From: an uncultured Prochlorococcus sp.
GTDB taxonomy: Bacteria; Cyanobacteriota; Cyanobacteriia; PCC-6307; Cyanobiaceae
Direction: 5' to 3'
Length of the DNA stretch: 37,604 nt
Assembly (NCBI GenBank): GCA_902572825.1
Contig: CACGHD010000015.1
Span: 1 to 37,604 of the forward strand
The position numbers and the translations under genes are program-made. Positions 8,075 to 17,386 of this stretch are shown here, piece after piece. Each line of letters begins with the position of its first letter. Positions within the stretch are counted from its first letter, which is position 1. The notes beneath the pieces are model-generated. The model was not told the DNA's origin, ran no database searches, and saw only the letters and a program-made list of their open reading frames with translations.

Positions 8075-8596
8075 TCAAAGGTACATATCAATTGAGCTTC
8101 TGCCTGAGTTTTTCAACCAATTCTCAATATCTAGATACCCACCTGGATATAACCTAACTGCTTTAGACCAGACTTCAGCAGCTTTATCAAACCAAATATC
8201 TCTCTGATCTAAATCACCATTTTGCTCAGCGTATCTTCCCCTTTTTTCATAAATTAAACCTATATTTTTGAGGCATGATGGCTGTTTAGGATTTTCTACT
8301 AGTGCTTTTTCATAAGTTTCAATAGACAAATCCTCTTCTCCATTACTCATATATATTATTGCCATATTTTTTAAAGTCTCACCCCTATCAATTTTATTTT
8401 CTTCAAGCAATAGACTCTCTCTATAATACTCTAATGCTTCCGAATAATCCCCATTATTTTGTGCGGCTAAGCCATCTCTGTAATAGATATATGCCTTTTT
8501 TTCTTTCTCTGCAATAGGCATTATTTTTACAATAGATTCAGCAATTACAGTAAAAGCTTTATCAATAAAATTGTCTCTGTTTTGATTACTAGGCAC
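8075..8596 (-). CDS. ycf3: Photosystem I assembly protein Ycf3
   Basis: A 173-aa Ycf3, a tetratricopeptide protein on the stromal side of the thylakoid that chaperones assembly of PsaA and PsaB into photosystem I. I place the start at the GTG at 8596, giving [20 protein letters not shown], which matches the family N-terminus; the frame is open 37 codons further upstream, but that stretch is Ile/Asn/Tyr-rich and unlike Ycf3. Three TPR units follow, around residues 35-68, 72-105 and 120-155 (for example [20 protein letters not shown]), with a C-terminal [10 protein letters not shown]. It converges on radA (5 bp apart) and diverges from the copper ATPase. Confidence 0.93.
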   Translation of the reverse strand: MPSNQNRDNFIDKAFTVIAESIVKIMPIAEKEKKAYIYYRDGLAAQNNGDYSEALEYYRESLLLEENKIDRGETLKNMAIIYMSNGEEDLSIETYEKALVENPKQPSCLKNIGLIYEKRGRYAEQNGDLDQRDIWFDKAAEVWSKAVRLYPGGYLDIENWLKNSGRSSIDMYL

Positions 8597-8718
8597 CGCT
8601 CTAAAACTAATAAAATTAATATAGTAATTTAAAAAATAACTATTTAAAAAGTCTATTACATTTATTATTATAATTAAAAAAATAGGCAGAGCATTAATTT
8701 GCTTCAATCGCGAAAAAT

Positions 8719-11013
8719 ATGGAAAGCATTCAATTAAGCATTACAGGAATGAAGTGCGGAGGTTGTGTTAGCACTGTTGAAAAAATATTAAAAAATTCTG
8801 ATGGTATTGAAAATGTTTCTGTTAACTTACTAACTGAAAGTGCATATTTTGAAATTACCCAGAAACAGATCGAAATCGAAGCAGTTCTCGAAAATCTAAA
8901 AGAAAATGGTTTCCCATCAAAGATTTACATAAATGATTTTTCAAAAAAAATAAATAAGGCAGAATTAGAAAAAAAAAAGAGCTGGAGTAATCAATGGAAA
9001 AAACTAACTTTTGCTTTATTACTTTTATTATTTTCAGGTTTAGGTCATCTAGCAGAAGGAAGATATATAAATTTTCCGATATTAGGTAATATATTTTTTC
9101 ATGCTTCATTAGCAACATTAGCTCTATTCTTTCCTGGCAGAGGAATAATTATTAATGGTTTTAAATCATTTATTAAGAACCGTCCTGATATGGATTCTCT
9201 AGTAGCTCTTGGAGTAACTAGCGCATATATAACAAGTCTTCTATCCTTAATATTTCCTGCCACTGGTTTTCCTTGTTTTTTTAATGAACCAGTTATGCTG
9301 TTAGGCTTCATATTGATTGGGCGTTTCTTAGAGGAAAGAGCAAGATACCAAACTGGTTCATCTATTGGAGAGTTATTAGATCTTCAACCTGAAATGGCAA
9401 ATATCTACACAGAAGATAATCAAATAAAATCAATAAGAGTAAACACTTTAAGACCAAATCAAGAGATTCAAGTTTTAGCTGGAGACAGAGTGCCTGCTGA
9501 CTGCATTGTTACTCAAGGTAATTCATATATTGATGTTTCACATATCACTGGAGAATCCAAACCTATCGAAGTAAAAGAAGGCGAAAATCTATCTAGTGGG
9601 TCTTTAAATCTTAATTCAACTCTTAGACTTAAAGTACAAAAGGTCGGAGGGGATTCTTCTCTTGCGAAACTAGTAAATCTTATTGAGTCTGTAAACGCTA
9701 GAAAACCTCGCATTCAAAGAATTGCCGATGAAATTGCAGGCAAATTTACTTACTTTGTCCTTATTTTTGCTACATTAACTTTCTTCTTTTGGTGGAAGGG
9801 TGCAAGAAACATTTGGCCAGATTTATTAAGTCATAATCATCAATTCATAACTCACTCAAGCCATACACTTCATAGTTCGCTTGGTAGTAATGCTGAGAAT
9901 TTTCTTAGTTTAGCAATACAATTGTCAATTGCTGTTTTAGTTATAGCTTGTCCTTGTGCATTAGGTTTAGCCACCCCAACTGTAATAACTGTCGCATCAG
10001 GTAAAGCAGCAAAAAAGGGCGTTTTATTTAAAGGCGGGGACAAAATAGAGATGGCTTCAAAAATTAATCACATTATTTTTGACAAGACAGGTACATTAAC
10101 AAAAGGTAAGCCATTCATCGTAGATTATAAAAATTATGATGATCATTCTTTTTTATTAAGAATAGCTGCCAGCTTAGAAAAGGAAAGCAGACATCCAATA
10201 GCAGATGCTTTGATTCAAGAAGCAAAAAAACAAAATTTAAGTTTATTTCCAATAAAAAAAATTATCACTCATTCAGGCCGAGGTATTTCTGGAGAACTAG
10301 ATTCAATTGATGGACTCATTAATATTGGAAATATTGAATGGCTACTAAGTAAAGGAACAATCATTGATAGTGATGCAAAAAAAGTAATCGAAAATGAAGA
10401 GACAAAAACGAACACTATTATTGGAGTAAGTATAAAAGATAAGTTATTAGGTTTTATCTTCCTAGGAGATTTACTCAGAGATGATTCAATTAAAACAGTG
10501 CAAAATTTAAGAAAAAACAAATTTAAAATTAATATTTTAAGTGGAGATAGGAAACAAACAGTTTTAGCTTTAGCAAAAAAAATTGGTTTTAAAGAAAGTG
10601 AAGTCAAATGGGATCTTCTTCCTGAAATGAAGCTAAAGACTATAGAAAATTTAAAAATTGATAATAAAGTAGCAATGATTGGTGATGGTATTAATGATGT
10701 CCCAGCCTTAGCATCTTCAGACTTAGGAATTGCGGTAGGATCAGGAACTCAAATAGCTAAGGCAAATGCAGATGTAGTATTGATGGGAGATCAACTAAAT
10801 GGATTACCCTACGCTTTAAATCTTGCCAAAAAAACTATAAGAAAAATAAAGCAAAATCTAACATGGGCTTTTGGTTACAACTTACTAGCTATACCTTTAG
10901 CAGCCGGCATTTTATTCCCTAAATACGGTATTCTACTTACTCCCTCAATAGCAGCATTATTGATGGCTATTAGCTCTATTACAGTTGTAATTAATGCTTT
11001 ATCTTTGGATTAA
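8719..11013 (+). CDS. Copper-type P1B ATPase (CtaA/PacS-like)
   Basis: A 764-aa heavy-metal ATPase. An N-terminal metal-binding domain has GMKCGGC (C13, C16); eight membrane segments are expected. The ion site is the CPC motif at 411-413 ([14 protein letters not shown]), the phosphorylated Asp is D455 in DKTGTLT, the HP signature is H492-P493 and the hinge is GDGIND at 655-660. These define a P1B-1 type Cu(I) pump. In cyanobacteria CtaA (plasma membrane) and PacS (thylakoid) together deliver copper to plastocyanin and cytochrome oxidase; which role this has cannot be decided from sequence. tmk starts directly after its stop codon, so the two are probably cotranscribed. No metal regulator gene is adjacent. 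Confidence 0.93.
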   Translation: MESIQLSITGMKCGGCVSTVEKILKNSDGIENVSVNLLTESAYFEITQKQIEIEAVLENLKENGFPSKIYINDFSKKINKAELEKKKSWSNQWKKLTFALLLLLFSGLGHLAEGRYINFPILGNIFFHASLATLALFFPGRGIIINGFKSFIKNRPDMDSLVALGVTSAYITSLLSLIFPATGFPCFFNEPVMLLGFILIGRFLEERARYQTGSSIGELLDLQPEMANIYTEDNQIKSIRVNTLRPNQEIQVLAGDRVPADCIVTQGNSYIDVSHITGESKPIEVKEGENLSSGSLNLNSTLRLKVQKVGGDSSLAKLVNLIESVNARKPRIQRIADEIAGKFTYFVLIFATLTFFFWWKGARNIWPDLLSHNHQFITHSSHTLHSSLGSNAENFLSLAIQLSIAVLVIACPCALGLATPTVITVASGKAAKKGVLFKGGDKIEMASKINHIIFDKTGTLTKGKPFIVDYKNYDDHSFLLRIAASLEKESRHPIADALIQEAKKQNLSLFPIKKIITHSGRGISGELDSIDGLINIGNIEWLLSKGTIIDSDAKKVIENEETKTNTIIGVSIKDKLLGFIFLGDLLRDDSIKTVQNLRKNKFKINILSGDRKQTVLALAKKIGFKESEVKWDLLPEMKLKTIENLKIDNKVAMIGDGINDVPALASSDLGIAVGSGTQIAKANADVVLMGDQLNGLPYALNLAKKTIRKIKQNLTWAFGYNLLAIPLAAGILFPKYGILLTPSIAALLMAISSITVVINALSLD

Positions 11014-11655
11014 ATGAAAGGAAAATTTATCGTTATTGAGGGTATTGATGGTTGTGGTAAAACTACCCAAATAGATGAACTATCTAAATGGCTTCCTAAT
11101 AGTGGTCTAATAAAGAAAGGGTCTAAATTAATCACAACTAGAGAACCTGGGGGCAGTCTTTTAGGAAAAAAACTTAGAGGACTGATTCTTGATAATAATG
11201 AAAATATAAAACCTTCATCTCTTGCAGAATTATTGCTTTATTCAGCAGATAGGGCTGAACACGTTTCCAAAATTATTTCACCTGCTTTAAATAATAATGA
11301 TTGGGTAATAAGTGATAGATTTTCTGATTCCACACTGGCTTATCAAGGTTATGGAAGAAATATAAATTTAGAAATAATTAAAAATATTGAATCTATTGTT
11401 TGTCAAGGATTATCTCCAGATCTCACTTTCTTTTTAGAAATTTCTCCAGAAGAGAGCTTATTCCGAAGAAAAAATGAAATTCCAGACAGAATAGAATCAG
11501 AAGGTATTAGATTTTTAGAAAAAGTAAATGAAGGCTTCAAACTAATTGCCAAACAAAAAAACTGGAAAGTAATATCTGCTTCACAAAATATTACAACTAT
11601 TTCTAATCAAATTAAAGAGACTTTGCTAAACAATTTTTCTAAAAAAAATGATTGA
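11014..11655 (+). CDS. tmk: Thymidylate kinase
   Basis: A 213-aa dTMP kinase, converting dTMP to dTDP for DNA synthesis. The P-loop [10 protein letters not shown] is at residues 10-19, the dTMP-binding block TREPGG is present, and [15 protein letters not shown] gives the DRxxxS signature with the Gln-Gly stretch. Length is normal. The ATG follows the stop of the upstream ATPase gene with no gap, and its own stop overlaps the holB start by 8 bp, so translation of the three genes is probably coupled. The tmk-holB pairing is common in bacteria. Confidence 0.96.
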   Translation: MKGKFIVIEGIDGCGKTTQIDELSKWLPNSGLIKKGSKLITTREPGGSLLGKKLRGLILDNNENIKPSSLAELLLYSADRAEHVSKIISPALNNNDWVISDRFSDSTLAYQGYGRNINLEIIKNIESIVCQGLSPDLTFFLEISPEESLFRRKNEIPDRIESEGIRFLEKVNEGFKLIAKQKNWKVISASQNITTISNQIKETLLNNFSKKND

Positions 11656-12610
11656 GTTTAAAAAAAATAATGTCTTCTTGAATGAAGAAGCCAATACCTT
11701 TCTTAAAAGCATAATTAAAAACAAATCATTGGCTAATGGTTATATATTTTATGGTGCTGAAGGATTAGGCAAAAAGCAAACTGCTCTTCAGTTTATAAAA
11801 GAAATTTTCAAACAGTCTTCACCAAGCGAAAATATTGAAGAGAAAATTACAAACAATAATCATCCTGATTTTTTAATTATTGAACCTGATTCTCTTTTGC
11901 TAACAAAAAGTTCAGGAAGTTTCGATCTTGAAAAAAAAATAAAAAGTGGATCTGAGATTATTAAAATTGCTCAAATACGTAATATCAAAACTTTTCTTAG
12001 TCAAAAATCAATAAACTCAGAAAAAAAAATTGTATTGATAATTGATGCACACCTCCTAAACGAAGCAGCCTCAAATTGCCTTTTAAAAACCTTAGAAGAA
12101 CCTAGTAACGGAATTTTTATTTTACTAACATCTAAATTAAACCTTCTTTTAGATACGATCATATCAAGATGTCAAATCGTCAGATTTCGATCTATTTCTA
12201 GTAAACAAATAAAGTCAATTTTAAAAGAATATTTAGATCCTTCTAAATTAAAGATAAATACAAATTTAAAATTTGAAGATTTAATAAACTCTGCTAATGG
12301 ATCTCCAAATCAATTATTGAAAAATATTGAAATTTGGAATGATTTTTCAGATGAAATTATAAGTAAATTGGATTCTCCAATTAAAAATAGTCTAGAAATA
12401 TTAGAAATATCTAAATTAATATCTGAAAAATTAGAAATTTCTCAACAGATTTGTTTAGTAAATTTAATTCAAACAATTTGGTGGAGAAAAACAAAAAATA
12501 TTAGTTTAATTAAAAAACTTGAAAATTTAAAATACCTCTTAAGAAAAAATATACAACCAAGGTTGGCATGGGAAATAGCTTTTTTAAAAATTTCAATGGA
12601 AAATATATGA
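11648..12610 (+). CDS. holB: DNA polymerase III delta' subunit (HolB-like)
   Basis: A 320-aa AAA+ clamp-loader subunit. Visible motifs are [11 protein letters not shown] (Walker A region, about residues 36-46), a [10 protein letters not shown] segment and SRCQIVRF (the conserved SRC). The cysteines of the zinc module that normally follows the P-loop helix in DnaX and E. coli delta' are absent: no Cys is found between the P-loop and the CLLKTLEEP segment. The C-terminal half is weakly conserved and Lys/Ile/Asn-rich. It overlaps tmk by 8 bp and converges on rpaA with 2 bp between stops. A misassigned DnaX paralogue is unlikely given length and missing domain III. Confidence 0.88.
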   Translation: MIEFKKNNVFLNEEANTFLKSIIKNKSLANGYIFYGAEGLGKKQTALQFIKEIFKQSSPSENIEEKITNNNHPDFLIIEPDSLLLTKSSGSFDLEKKIKSGSEIIKIAQIRNIKTFLSQKSINSEKKIVLIIDAHLLNEAASNCLLKTLEEPSNGIFILLTSKLNLLLDTIISRCQIVRFRSISSKQIKSILKEYLDPSKLKINTNLKFEDLINSANGSPNQLLKNIEIWNDFSDEIISKLDSPIKNSLEILEISKLISEKLEISQQICLVNLIQTIWWRKTKNISLIKKLENLKYLLRKNIQPRLAWEIAFLKISMENI

Positions 12611-12612
12611 GA

Positions 12613-13395
12613 TTAATCTACTGCAGAATTTATCAAGTCAGGATTTTTTGCTTGAATAAACTCTTGCCTAGCAGTTTCCACTTGAGAACCAATAGGTAAC
12701 TCGAGACAATATCCAGCACCATATACAGTTTTTATATAAATAGGTTTGCGTGGATCGGGTTCAAGTTTAGTGCGTAAGTGTCTAATATGGACTCTTATTG
12801 TTTCAATATCATCATCAGGTTCATATCCCCATACTTCTTTAAGGATTAATGCTGGTGATACAGTTTGACCATGTCTCTGCAAAAGACAGTGAAGCAGTTC
12901 AAATTCAAGATGAGTTAATCTAACAGGAGATTCAAACCATATAGCTTCAAATCTTTCCGGAACAAGAGTTAAAGGGCCATAATTTAATATCTCTTGCTGG
13001 TTACTAGAATTTAATTGTGCTCTATTAGTTCGTCTTAATAAAGCTTTTATGCGTACATGTAATTCTTCTAAATCGAATGGTTTAGTAATGTAATCATCTG
13101 CTCCAGAATTAAACCCAGTAACTTTATCTTTAAGGCCGCCTAACGCAGTTATCATCAAAATTGGTATGTTTGATGTTCTTTCATCTCTTCTTAGTCGTTG
13201 GCATAAAGTTAAACCATCAACACTTGGTAGCATTAAATCCAAAAGTATTAAGTCTGGTGAATATTGAAGAGCTAGTGCTTGTCCTTTAATTCCATCTTCC
13301 GCTTTTTGGACATCGAAACCGGAGTGTTCTAAATGCCCCGCCACCAAATCACGCATATCACGATCATCTTCAATTAAAAGGATTGAAATTTTCAT
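12613..13395 (-). CDS. rpaA: OmpR-family response regulator RpaA
   Basis: A 260-aa response regulator with receiver (acidic residues in IEDDRD, phosphoacceptor Asp in LILLDLMLP, Lys in YITKPF) and OmpR-type winged helix ending in GAGYCLEL, followed by a 25-residue tail. It resembles cyanobacterial RpaA, the output regulator of the circadian system acting below kinase SasA and also linked to state transitions. The ATG at 13395 is preferred; the frame extends three codons to a TTG at 13404 with no supporting signal. A Prochlorococcus RpaA would act on an hourglass-type Kai system (family knowledge). Its stop is next to that of holB, and 404 bp of noncoding DNA lie upstream. Confidence 0.88.
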   Translation of the reverse strand: MKISILLIEDDRDMRDLVAGHLEHSGFDVQKAEDGIKGQALALQYSPDLILLDLMLPSVDGLTLCQRLRRDERTSNIPILMITALGGLKDKVTGFNSGADDYITKPFDLEELHVRIKALLRRTNRAQLNSSNQQEILNYGPLTLVPERFEAIWFESPVRLTHLEFELLHCLLQRHGQTVSPALILKEVWGYEPDDDIETIRVHIRHLRTKLEPDPRKPIYIKTVYGAGYCLELPIGSQVETARQEFIQAKNPDLINSAVD

Positions 13396-13799
13396 ATTTA
13401 TCAACTATTAAATTAAAATTAAGTTTTGGTATTACGATTCTCTCAAGAATTTATAAAGATTGCTGAATTAGTGTAAACAATTTTATCAATTAGATTTATC
13501 AAATAAATTAGTGATAGCAATGGATTAGATAGAAAATACAAATTTTAAAAAAGTTGAAATTTTAGAATTTCTTTCGATTCTATTTACTTTTTCTTAATAA
13601 TCAAAGGATTATTGGAAACAAATAATGGTTCAAATTGTAAGAATATCTAATTCAGATTGCCATTCTTAAGGTTAAGAAAAATTGAATTGAATGGAGATTT
13701 ACAGTTTTCAAATAGGAATTAACTAAGTTTAGAATTGTTAATTTCTTCAAAATGTTTAAACTTATAATTTTGTCTATATTGATAAAAATTTAAGTATCT
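13396..13799. other. 404-bp intergenic region between rpaA and a hypothetical gene
   Basis: Largest gap in the window. I see no ORF longer than about 15 codons with a credible start and no stable GC-rich hairpin. It must hold the rpaA promoter and probably that of the 13800 gene. Notable short elements: a 7-bp perfect inverted repeat with 4-nt spacer at 13596-13613 (AATAATC/GATTATT), and two TTTATCAA copies 13 bp apart near 13492-13512. In DNA this A+T-rich, such elements can arise by chance. Confidence 0.6.
13763..13768 (+). promoter_or_regulatory. Candidate -10 box for the 13800 gene
   Basis: TATAAT lies 31 bp before the ATG, which would give a start of transcription near 13775 and a leader of about 25 nt. 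No convincing -35 hexamer is found at 16-18 bp spacing. The match is perfect but the region is A+T-rich. Confidence 0.4.
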
Positions 13800-14159
13800 A
13801 TGAAAAAGAAGTCTATTATCTATTCAGATTTATCAAAAAAACAACTAGAAACTCTTAAAGAACTATACATTCAAAAAAAAGTTGAATCGATGAGTCATCA
13901 AGAACTTAAACAATATGTATTAGAAATTATTTCTCATCAAATAAACGATACTATTGGCAAAGAAGAGGAAATGGAAGCATGGAGAGAAATGTCAGATTTT
14001 TTTGGAGAACAATTTGAAATAAATATCTTAGAAATACAAACAAAATACATTGACGAAAAAAACGTTATTGAAACAGAAATAGATTCTCAGAAGCAAAGAA
14101 TTGAATTACTTGAAAGGAATAATTTGGATCAAGAGAAAAAGGATATGTGGGATGACTAG
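13800..14159 (+). CDS. Hypothetical protein, charged and helical
   Basis: A 119-aa protein I do not recognise. It is rich in Lys, Glu, Gln and Ile, with no cysteines and no membrane segment. The C-terminal half (about residues 70-115, with IDEKNVIETEIDSQKQRIEL) has heptad-like spacing and may form a coiled coil; the N-terminal half has a short helical pattern with MSHQELKQYVLEIISHQI. Coding is supported by the clean open frame, the Met start with a TATAAT upstream, and codon use like its neighbours. It stands alone between two long gaps, suggesting its own promoter. Likely cytoplasmic; function unknown. Confidence 0.72.
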   Translation: MKKKSIIYSDLSKKQLETLKELYIQKKVESMSHQELKQYVLEIISHQINDTIGKEEEMEAWREMSDFFGEQFEINILEIQTKYIDEKNVIETEIDSQKQRIELLERNNLDQEKKDMWDD

Positions 14160-14260
14160 AATTTCCTGAATGTTGTAGTAATTCAAATGATATAAACAAA
14201 AATATTTCTTATTTTTAAAAATGAAAATCAATCAAAAAGATTATTTTATGGAGAATAGTA

Positions 14261-14358
14261 AATGTTCTAATTACTGTTCTAAAAAATAGTTTCTCAATTT
14301 AGCTTTATGTTAAGATAGATTGAAATTATATTGTATGCAATGTTCTATATACTGTTAT
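14261..14358. repeat. Imperfect 20-bp direct repeat pair
   Basis: AATGTTCTAATTACTGTTCT at 14261-14280 and AATGTTCTATATACTGTTAT at 14339-14358 match at 17 of 20 bases, 78 bp apart start to start. Purpose unknown; it could be a regulator site, remnant of duplication, or chance in A+T-rich DNA. Confidence 0.5.
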
Positions 14359-14433
14359 TAATACTATATCAAATATACTAAATTATATCTTCGGCTAACC
14401 AATTTTTGACAAAAAAGAGATCAAAGAAATAAA

Positions 14434-14458
14434 AAAGTCACCTTTTAAGGGTGACTTT
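14434..14458 (-). terminator. Rho-independent terminator after tRNA-Asn
   Basis: On the minus strand a 9-bp perfect stem AAAGTCACC/GGTGACTTT with a 7-nt loop is followed by a run of T (TTTTTT including the stem end). It lies 25 bp past the tRNA 3' end. On the plus strand the downstream T-run is interrupted, so any effect in that direction is weaker. Confidence 0.75.
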
Positions 14459-14482
14459 AGATTTCTTTTTTAAAATTATAAA

Positions 14483-14554
<72 letters not shown>

Positions 14555-14564
14555 ATATAAAATG

Positions 14565-14594
14565 AATTTAGCTCTTTAAAGTACCTTATGACAA
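14565..14594 (-). promoter_or_regulatory. Candidate sigma-70 promoter of tRNA-Asn
   Basis: On the minus strand TTGTCA (14594-14589), an 18-bp spacer and TAAATT (14570-14565) precede the tRNA. The predicted start lies about 4 nt before the mature 5' end. It is located between the tRNA and the 3' end of the ABC ATPase gene. Confidence 0.55.
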
Positions 14595-14603
14595 GTACAA
14601 GAG

Positions 14604-15278
14604 TTAATTATATTTAAATTTTGATGGTTCTTGCCATCTAGATAAATAACCATTTTTCAACTCTGCTACAGCATCAGCATAAATTAATTCTTCATAACGA
14701 TGAGTAATCCACAAAGCTGATAAAGGTTTTTTACGTTCACTTGTAAGATTTTTAATAGTTTTTAAGACTTTTAATTGGCTGGTTCGATCAAGTAACGCTG
14801 TAGGCTCGTCCAAAAGAATAAAATTTCTATTACTAATCAGAGCGCATGCAATAGTTAAGCGTTGTTTTTGTCCACCGCTCAAAGTATGAACTGGCCTTTT
14901 TTCAAAACCAGTCATTCCAACCTGATCAAGCACATATTCAATTTTTTTATTAATTTCATTTTGATTTATATTCTGATTAATATTAATCAGAAGTTCACTC
15001 CTACAATTTGGCATCAATATTTGATGATCAGGGTTTTGAAACACCATGCCAATATTTGCATTAGAGTCAATGACGCCATTTTTAGGCTTGATTATTCCAT
15101 TAATTAATTTTAAAAGAGTACTTTTTCCACTCCCGTTTTTACCTACGACCATCCAAAATCCAGGTTTTTTTATTGAGAAGTTACATTTTAAAATTAAATT
15201 TTCTTTTTCTCCAAAATATGAAAAAGAAACATCTTTGAATTGAATATGAGGTATTTCATTTTCAAGGGAATCTCGCAT
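14604..15278 (-). CDS. ABC transporter ATP-binding protein, ECF/CbiO-like
   Basis: A 224-aa ABC ATPase from the ATG at 15278; the frame is open four codons further to a TTG at 15290 that overlaps the stop of the upstream gene (TTGA), so either start is possible. In the numbering from the TTG, motifs are Walker A GKNGSGKST (50-58), Q-loop VFQNPDHQ, signature LSGGQKQR (137-144), Walker B ILLDEPT and switch His in WITHRYEEL. The MVFQNPDHQ segment is typical of energy-coupling-factor (CbiO/EcfA) ATPases for vitamins or cobalt/nickel. No membrane or substrate-binding component is next to it, so the substrate cannot be stated. Confidence 0.86.
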   Translation of the reverse strand: MRDSLENEIPHIQFKDVSFSYFGEKENLILKCNFSIKKPGFWMVVGKNGSGKSTLLKLINGIIKPKNGVIDSNANIGMVFQNPDHQILMPNCRSELLININQNINQNEINKKIEYVLDQVGMTGFEKRPVHTLSGGQKQRLTIACALISNRNFILLDEPTALLDRTSQLKVLKTIKNLTSERKKPLSALWITHRYEELIYADAVAELKNGYLSRWQEPSKFKYN

Positions 15279-15286
15279 TAATTCTA

Positions 15287-15559
15287 TCAATCTATGTTTA
15301 GAGAAAATCCTGGCCTTTTAGCTCCTCCTGCTACTGATGATTTTTCATATATCTGAACAGAAATGATTTCTTTAGCTCTTACAGCAATTAATTTATCTTG
15401 CACTTTGTCACACCTTAATTCGATCAAGTTTGAGGATTCTAAAGTTTCATTCATAGAACTTTTTATTTCATCATAAATTCGTTTAACATCATCAAATTCT
15501 TTCTTCTGAATTGAAAGTGGAAAAGGTGAATATCTCAGACTTAGTTCTAATAAATACAT
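15287..15559 (-). CDS. UPF0367 family protein
   Basis: A 90-aa cyanobacterial protein of the UPF0367 family, function unknown. Starting at the ATG at 15559 gives the family N-terminus MYLLELSLRYSPFPLSIQKK; an in-frame codon pair upstream is less likely. The C-terminus EKSSVAGGAKRPGFSL is the most conserved family block. No membrane segment or signal peptide. It abuts or overlaps the ABC ATPase gene on the same strand, suggesting cotranscription. Confidence 0.83.
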   Translation of the reverse strand: MYLLELSLRYSPFPLSIQKKEFDDVKRIYDEIKSSMNETLESSNLIELRCDKVQDKLIAVRAKEIISVQIYEKSSVAGGAKRPGFSLNID

Positions 15560-15712
15560 AATCATAATAAAAACTTCCTTTTATATTACTAAATATTTTT
15601 TCTCAGGAAGTTATTTAAATTAAATTCTTTTGAGAAAATTATATAAAAGATCTTTAAATACAATTATTATTAATGTTAGGAGAATTTATTTTGCATTTTA
15701 AAAAATAATTGC

Positions 15713-16681
15713 ATGGAAATAGCAAATGATATAACTTCACTAGTTGGAAATACCCCATTAGTTAAATTAAATCGAATCAAAAAGTATTTTGATTGTTATC
15801 CAGAAATAATAGCCAAACTAGAAAGTTTCAATCCATCAGCGTCCGTTAAGGATCGAATCGCTTTTTCAATGTTATGTAAAGCTGAAGAAGAAGGATTGAT
15901 AACTCCAGATAAAACAACGTTAATTGAAGCAACTAGTGGGAATACTGGCATCGCATTAGCAATGGTTGCTGCAGCAAAAGGCTATAAATTGATATTAACT
16001 ATGCCGGATACGATGAGTATCGAGAGAAGGGCAATGTTGAGAGCATATGGAGCTGAATTACAGCTAACACCGGGAAAAGACGGAATGAAAGGAGCTTTAG
16101 ATTTAGCTAATGAGTTGTCTTCAACCATTACTAATAGCTATCAATTTAATCAGTTTGAAAACTTTGCTAATCCAGATATTCATGAAAGGACGACGGCTCA
16201 AGAAATATGGTCCCAATCCAATAACAATTTAGATGGACTAGTTACAGGAGTAGGCACAGGAGGAACAATTACTGGTTGTGCACGTTTTTTGAAAAAAGTT
16301 AATCCAAATTGCAAAATTTATGCCGTAGAGCCTAAAAAAAGCGCTGTGATTTCCGGAGAAAAAGCAGGATCTCATTCGATTCAAGGAATTGGCGCGGGTT
16401 TCGTACCAAAAGTTCTTAATACTAAATTAATTGATGAAATTATAAAAATAGATGACGATGAAGCATTTTATTATGGGCGTTTATTAGCTAGATTGGAAGG
16501 CCTTTTATCTGGCATCAGCAGCGGTGCAGCTTTAGCAGCAACTATAAAAATCGGCAAAAGAAAAGAACTAATGAATAAAAGATTGATAGTTATTCTTCCA
16601 AGTTTTGGAGAAAGATATTTATCAACAGCAATGTTTGAATCTAATACTTCAATTCAAGCCAGAAAAGATGGTTATCTTTAA
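15713..16681 (+). CDS. cysK: Cysteine synthase (O-acetylserine sulfhydrylase)
   Basis: A 322-aa PLP enzyme that makes cysteine from O-acetylserine and sulfide. The PLP lysine is K46 in PSASVKDRIA; EATSGNTGIALAM binds substrate and GTGGTITG binds the cofactor phosphate. Length and the C-terminal LPSFGERYLSTAMF favour CysK type over the CysM isozyme, though cyanobacterial copies are often labelled cysM. The upstream 150-bp gap contains a 7-bp inverted repeat (AACTTCC 15572-15578, GGAAGTT 15606-15612) of unknown meaning. A J-domain gene follows after 16 bp. Confidence 0.94.
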   Translation: MEIANDITSLVGNTPLVKLNRIKKYFDCYPEIIAKLESFNPSASVKDRIAFSMLCKAEEEGLITPDKTTLIEATSGNTGIALAMVAAAKGYKLILTMPDTMSIERRAMLRAYGAELQLTPGKDGMKGALDLANELSSTITNSYQFNQFENFANPDIHERTTAQEIWSQSNNNLDGLVTGVGTGGTITGCARFLKKVNPNCKIYAVEPKKSAVISGEKAGSHSIQGIGAGFVPKVLNTKLIDEIIKIDDDEAFYYGRLLARLEGLLSGISSGAALAATIKIGKRKELMNKRLIVILPSFGERYLSTAMFESNTSIQARKDGYL

Positions 16682-16697
16682 TGCATAATTTATAAAA

Positions 16698-17375
16698 ATG
16701 GAAAAAAATTTATATGAAGAATTAGGTCTCAAACAAAATGCAACTAGAAGTGAAATTAAATCTTCATATCGCTCTTTAGTTAAGCAACATCATCCAGATG
16801 CAGGCGGTAAGAAAGAACGATTTCTTGCAATACAAAATGCTTGGGAAACTCTAAATGACCCTATCAAAAAGAAACAATACGATAGCAGTTTTTCCTTTTC
16901 CAGCACATCATTTGATTCATTAAATGAAAATTGGGAAGAAAAATTTAATTCAAAAAAACATAATTCTTCAATTAAGGATAAAGAAGTTGAAACATGGATT
17001 AAAGAAATTTATAGTCCGATAAATAGATTAATTAATCAAATCATTAAACCTTTGAATAACGAAATAAATGATCTATCTGCGGATCCATATGATGACGAAC
17101 TAATGGAAAATTTTTGCGACTATATTATTCTTTCACAAAAGAAAATAGAAAAAGTTGAAAAAATTTATAACAAAAGAATAGTTCCAAAGTCTATTTCAGC
17201 TTTAGGCCTCGATCTTTATCATTGTTTTTCACAAGTTAAAGATGCGCTATCAGAATTCGATAGATATACACAAGGATATGTAGATAATTACTTATTTGAT
17301 GGCAAAGAAATGATCAAAGAAGCAAAAAGAATACAATCAAAGATGTCTGTAGAGAAAAAAAATAAAAACTTTTAA
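16698..17375 (+). CDS. J-domain protein
   Basis: A 225-aa protein with an N-terminal J domain (residues 4-60): LYEELGLKQNATRSEIKSSY, the HPD tripeptide at 32-34, and an ERFLAIQNAWETL helix. This motif stimulates Hsp70 (DnaK) ATPase. It lacks the Gly/Phe region and the Cys-rich zinc domain of classical DnaJ, so it is a type III co-chaperone. The rest is charged and helical, with no membrane segment. It lies 16 bp after cysK on the same strand. Client and partner DnaK are unknown. Confidence 0.88.
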   Translation: MEKNLYEELGLKQNATRSEIKSSYRSLVKQHHPDAGGKKERFLAIQNAWETLNDPIKKKQYDSSFSFSSTSFDSLNENWEEKFNSKKHNSSIKDKEVETWIKEIYSPINRLINQIIKPLNNEINDLSADPYDDELMENFCDYIILSQKKIEKVEKIYNKRIVPKSISALGLDLYHCFSQVKDALSEFDRYTQGYVDNYLFDGKEMIKEAKRIQSKMSVEKKNKNF

Positions 17376-17386
17376 ATACAAAAATT

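Larger units (their letters stand above)
14160..14482. other. 323-bp intergenic region with a repeated 20-bp element
   Basis: Between the hypothetical gene and tRNA-Asn. It contains an imperfect direct repeat (14261-14280 and 14339-14358), a 22-codon open frame at 14221-14289 of doubtful status, and the minus-strand terminator of the tRNA at 14434-14458. No other gene is visible. Confidence 0.6.

Noticed and set aside
8597..8707. N-terminal extension of Ycf3 (37 codons)
   Set aside because: Low-complexity A+T-rich stretch; the family N-terminus begins exactly at the GTG at 8596.
9513..10607. Several minus-strand open frames of 66-112 aa inside the copper ATPase gene
   Set aside because: They are antisense to well-conserved ATPase motifs and show no family signature.
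14221..14289. 22-codon ORF in the 14.2-kb gap
   Set aside because: No ribosome site, too short to judge; listed only as part of the repeat observation.
14604..15278. A cobalamin or other riboswitch near the ABC ATPase
   Set aside because: The gene directly follows or overlaps the UPF0367 gene, leaving no room; no conserved box seen upstream of that gene either.
15572..15612. Inverted repeat AACTTCC/GGAAGTT upstream of cysK as a terminator or riboswitch
   Set aside because: 7-bp arms with a 27-nt A+T-rich loop and no T-run; probably chance.
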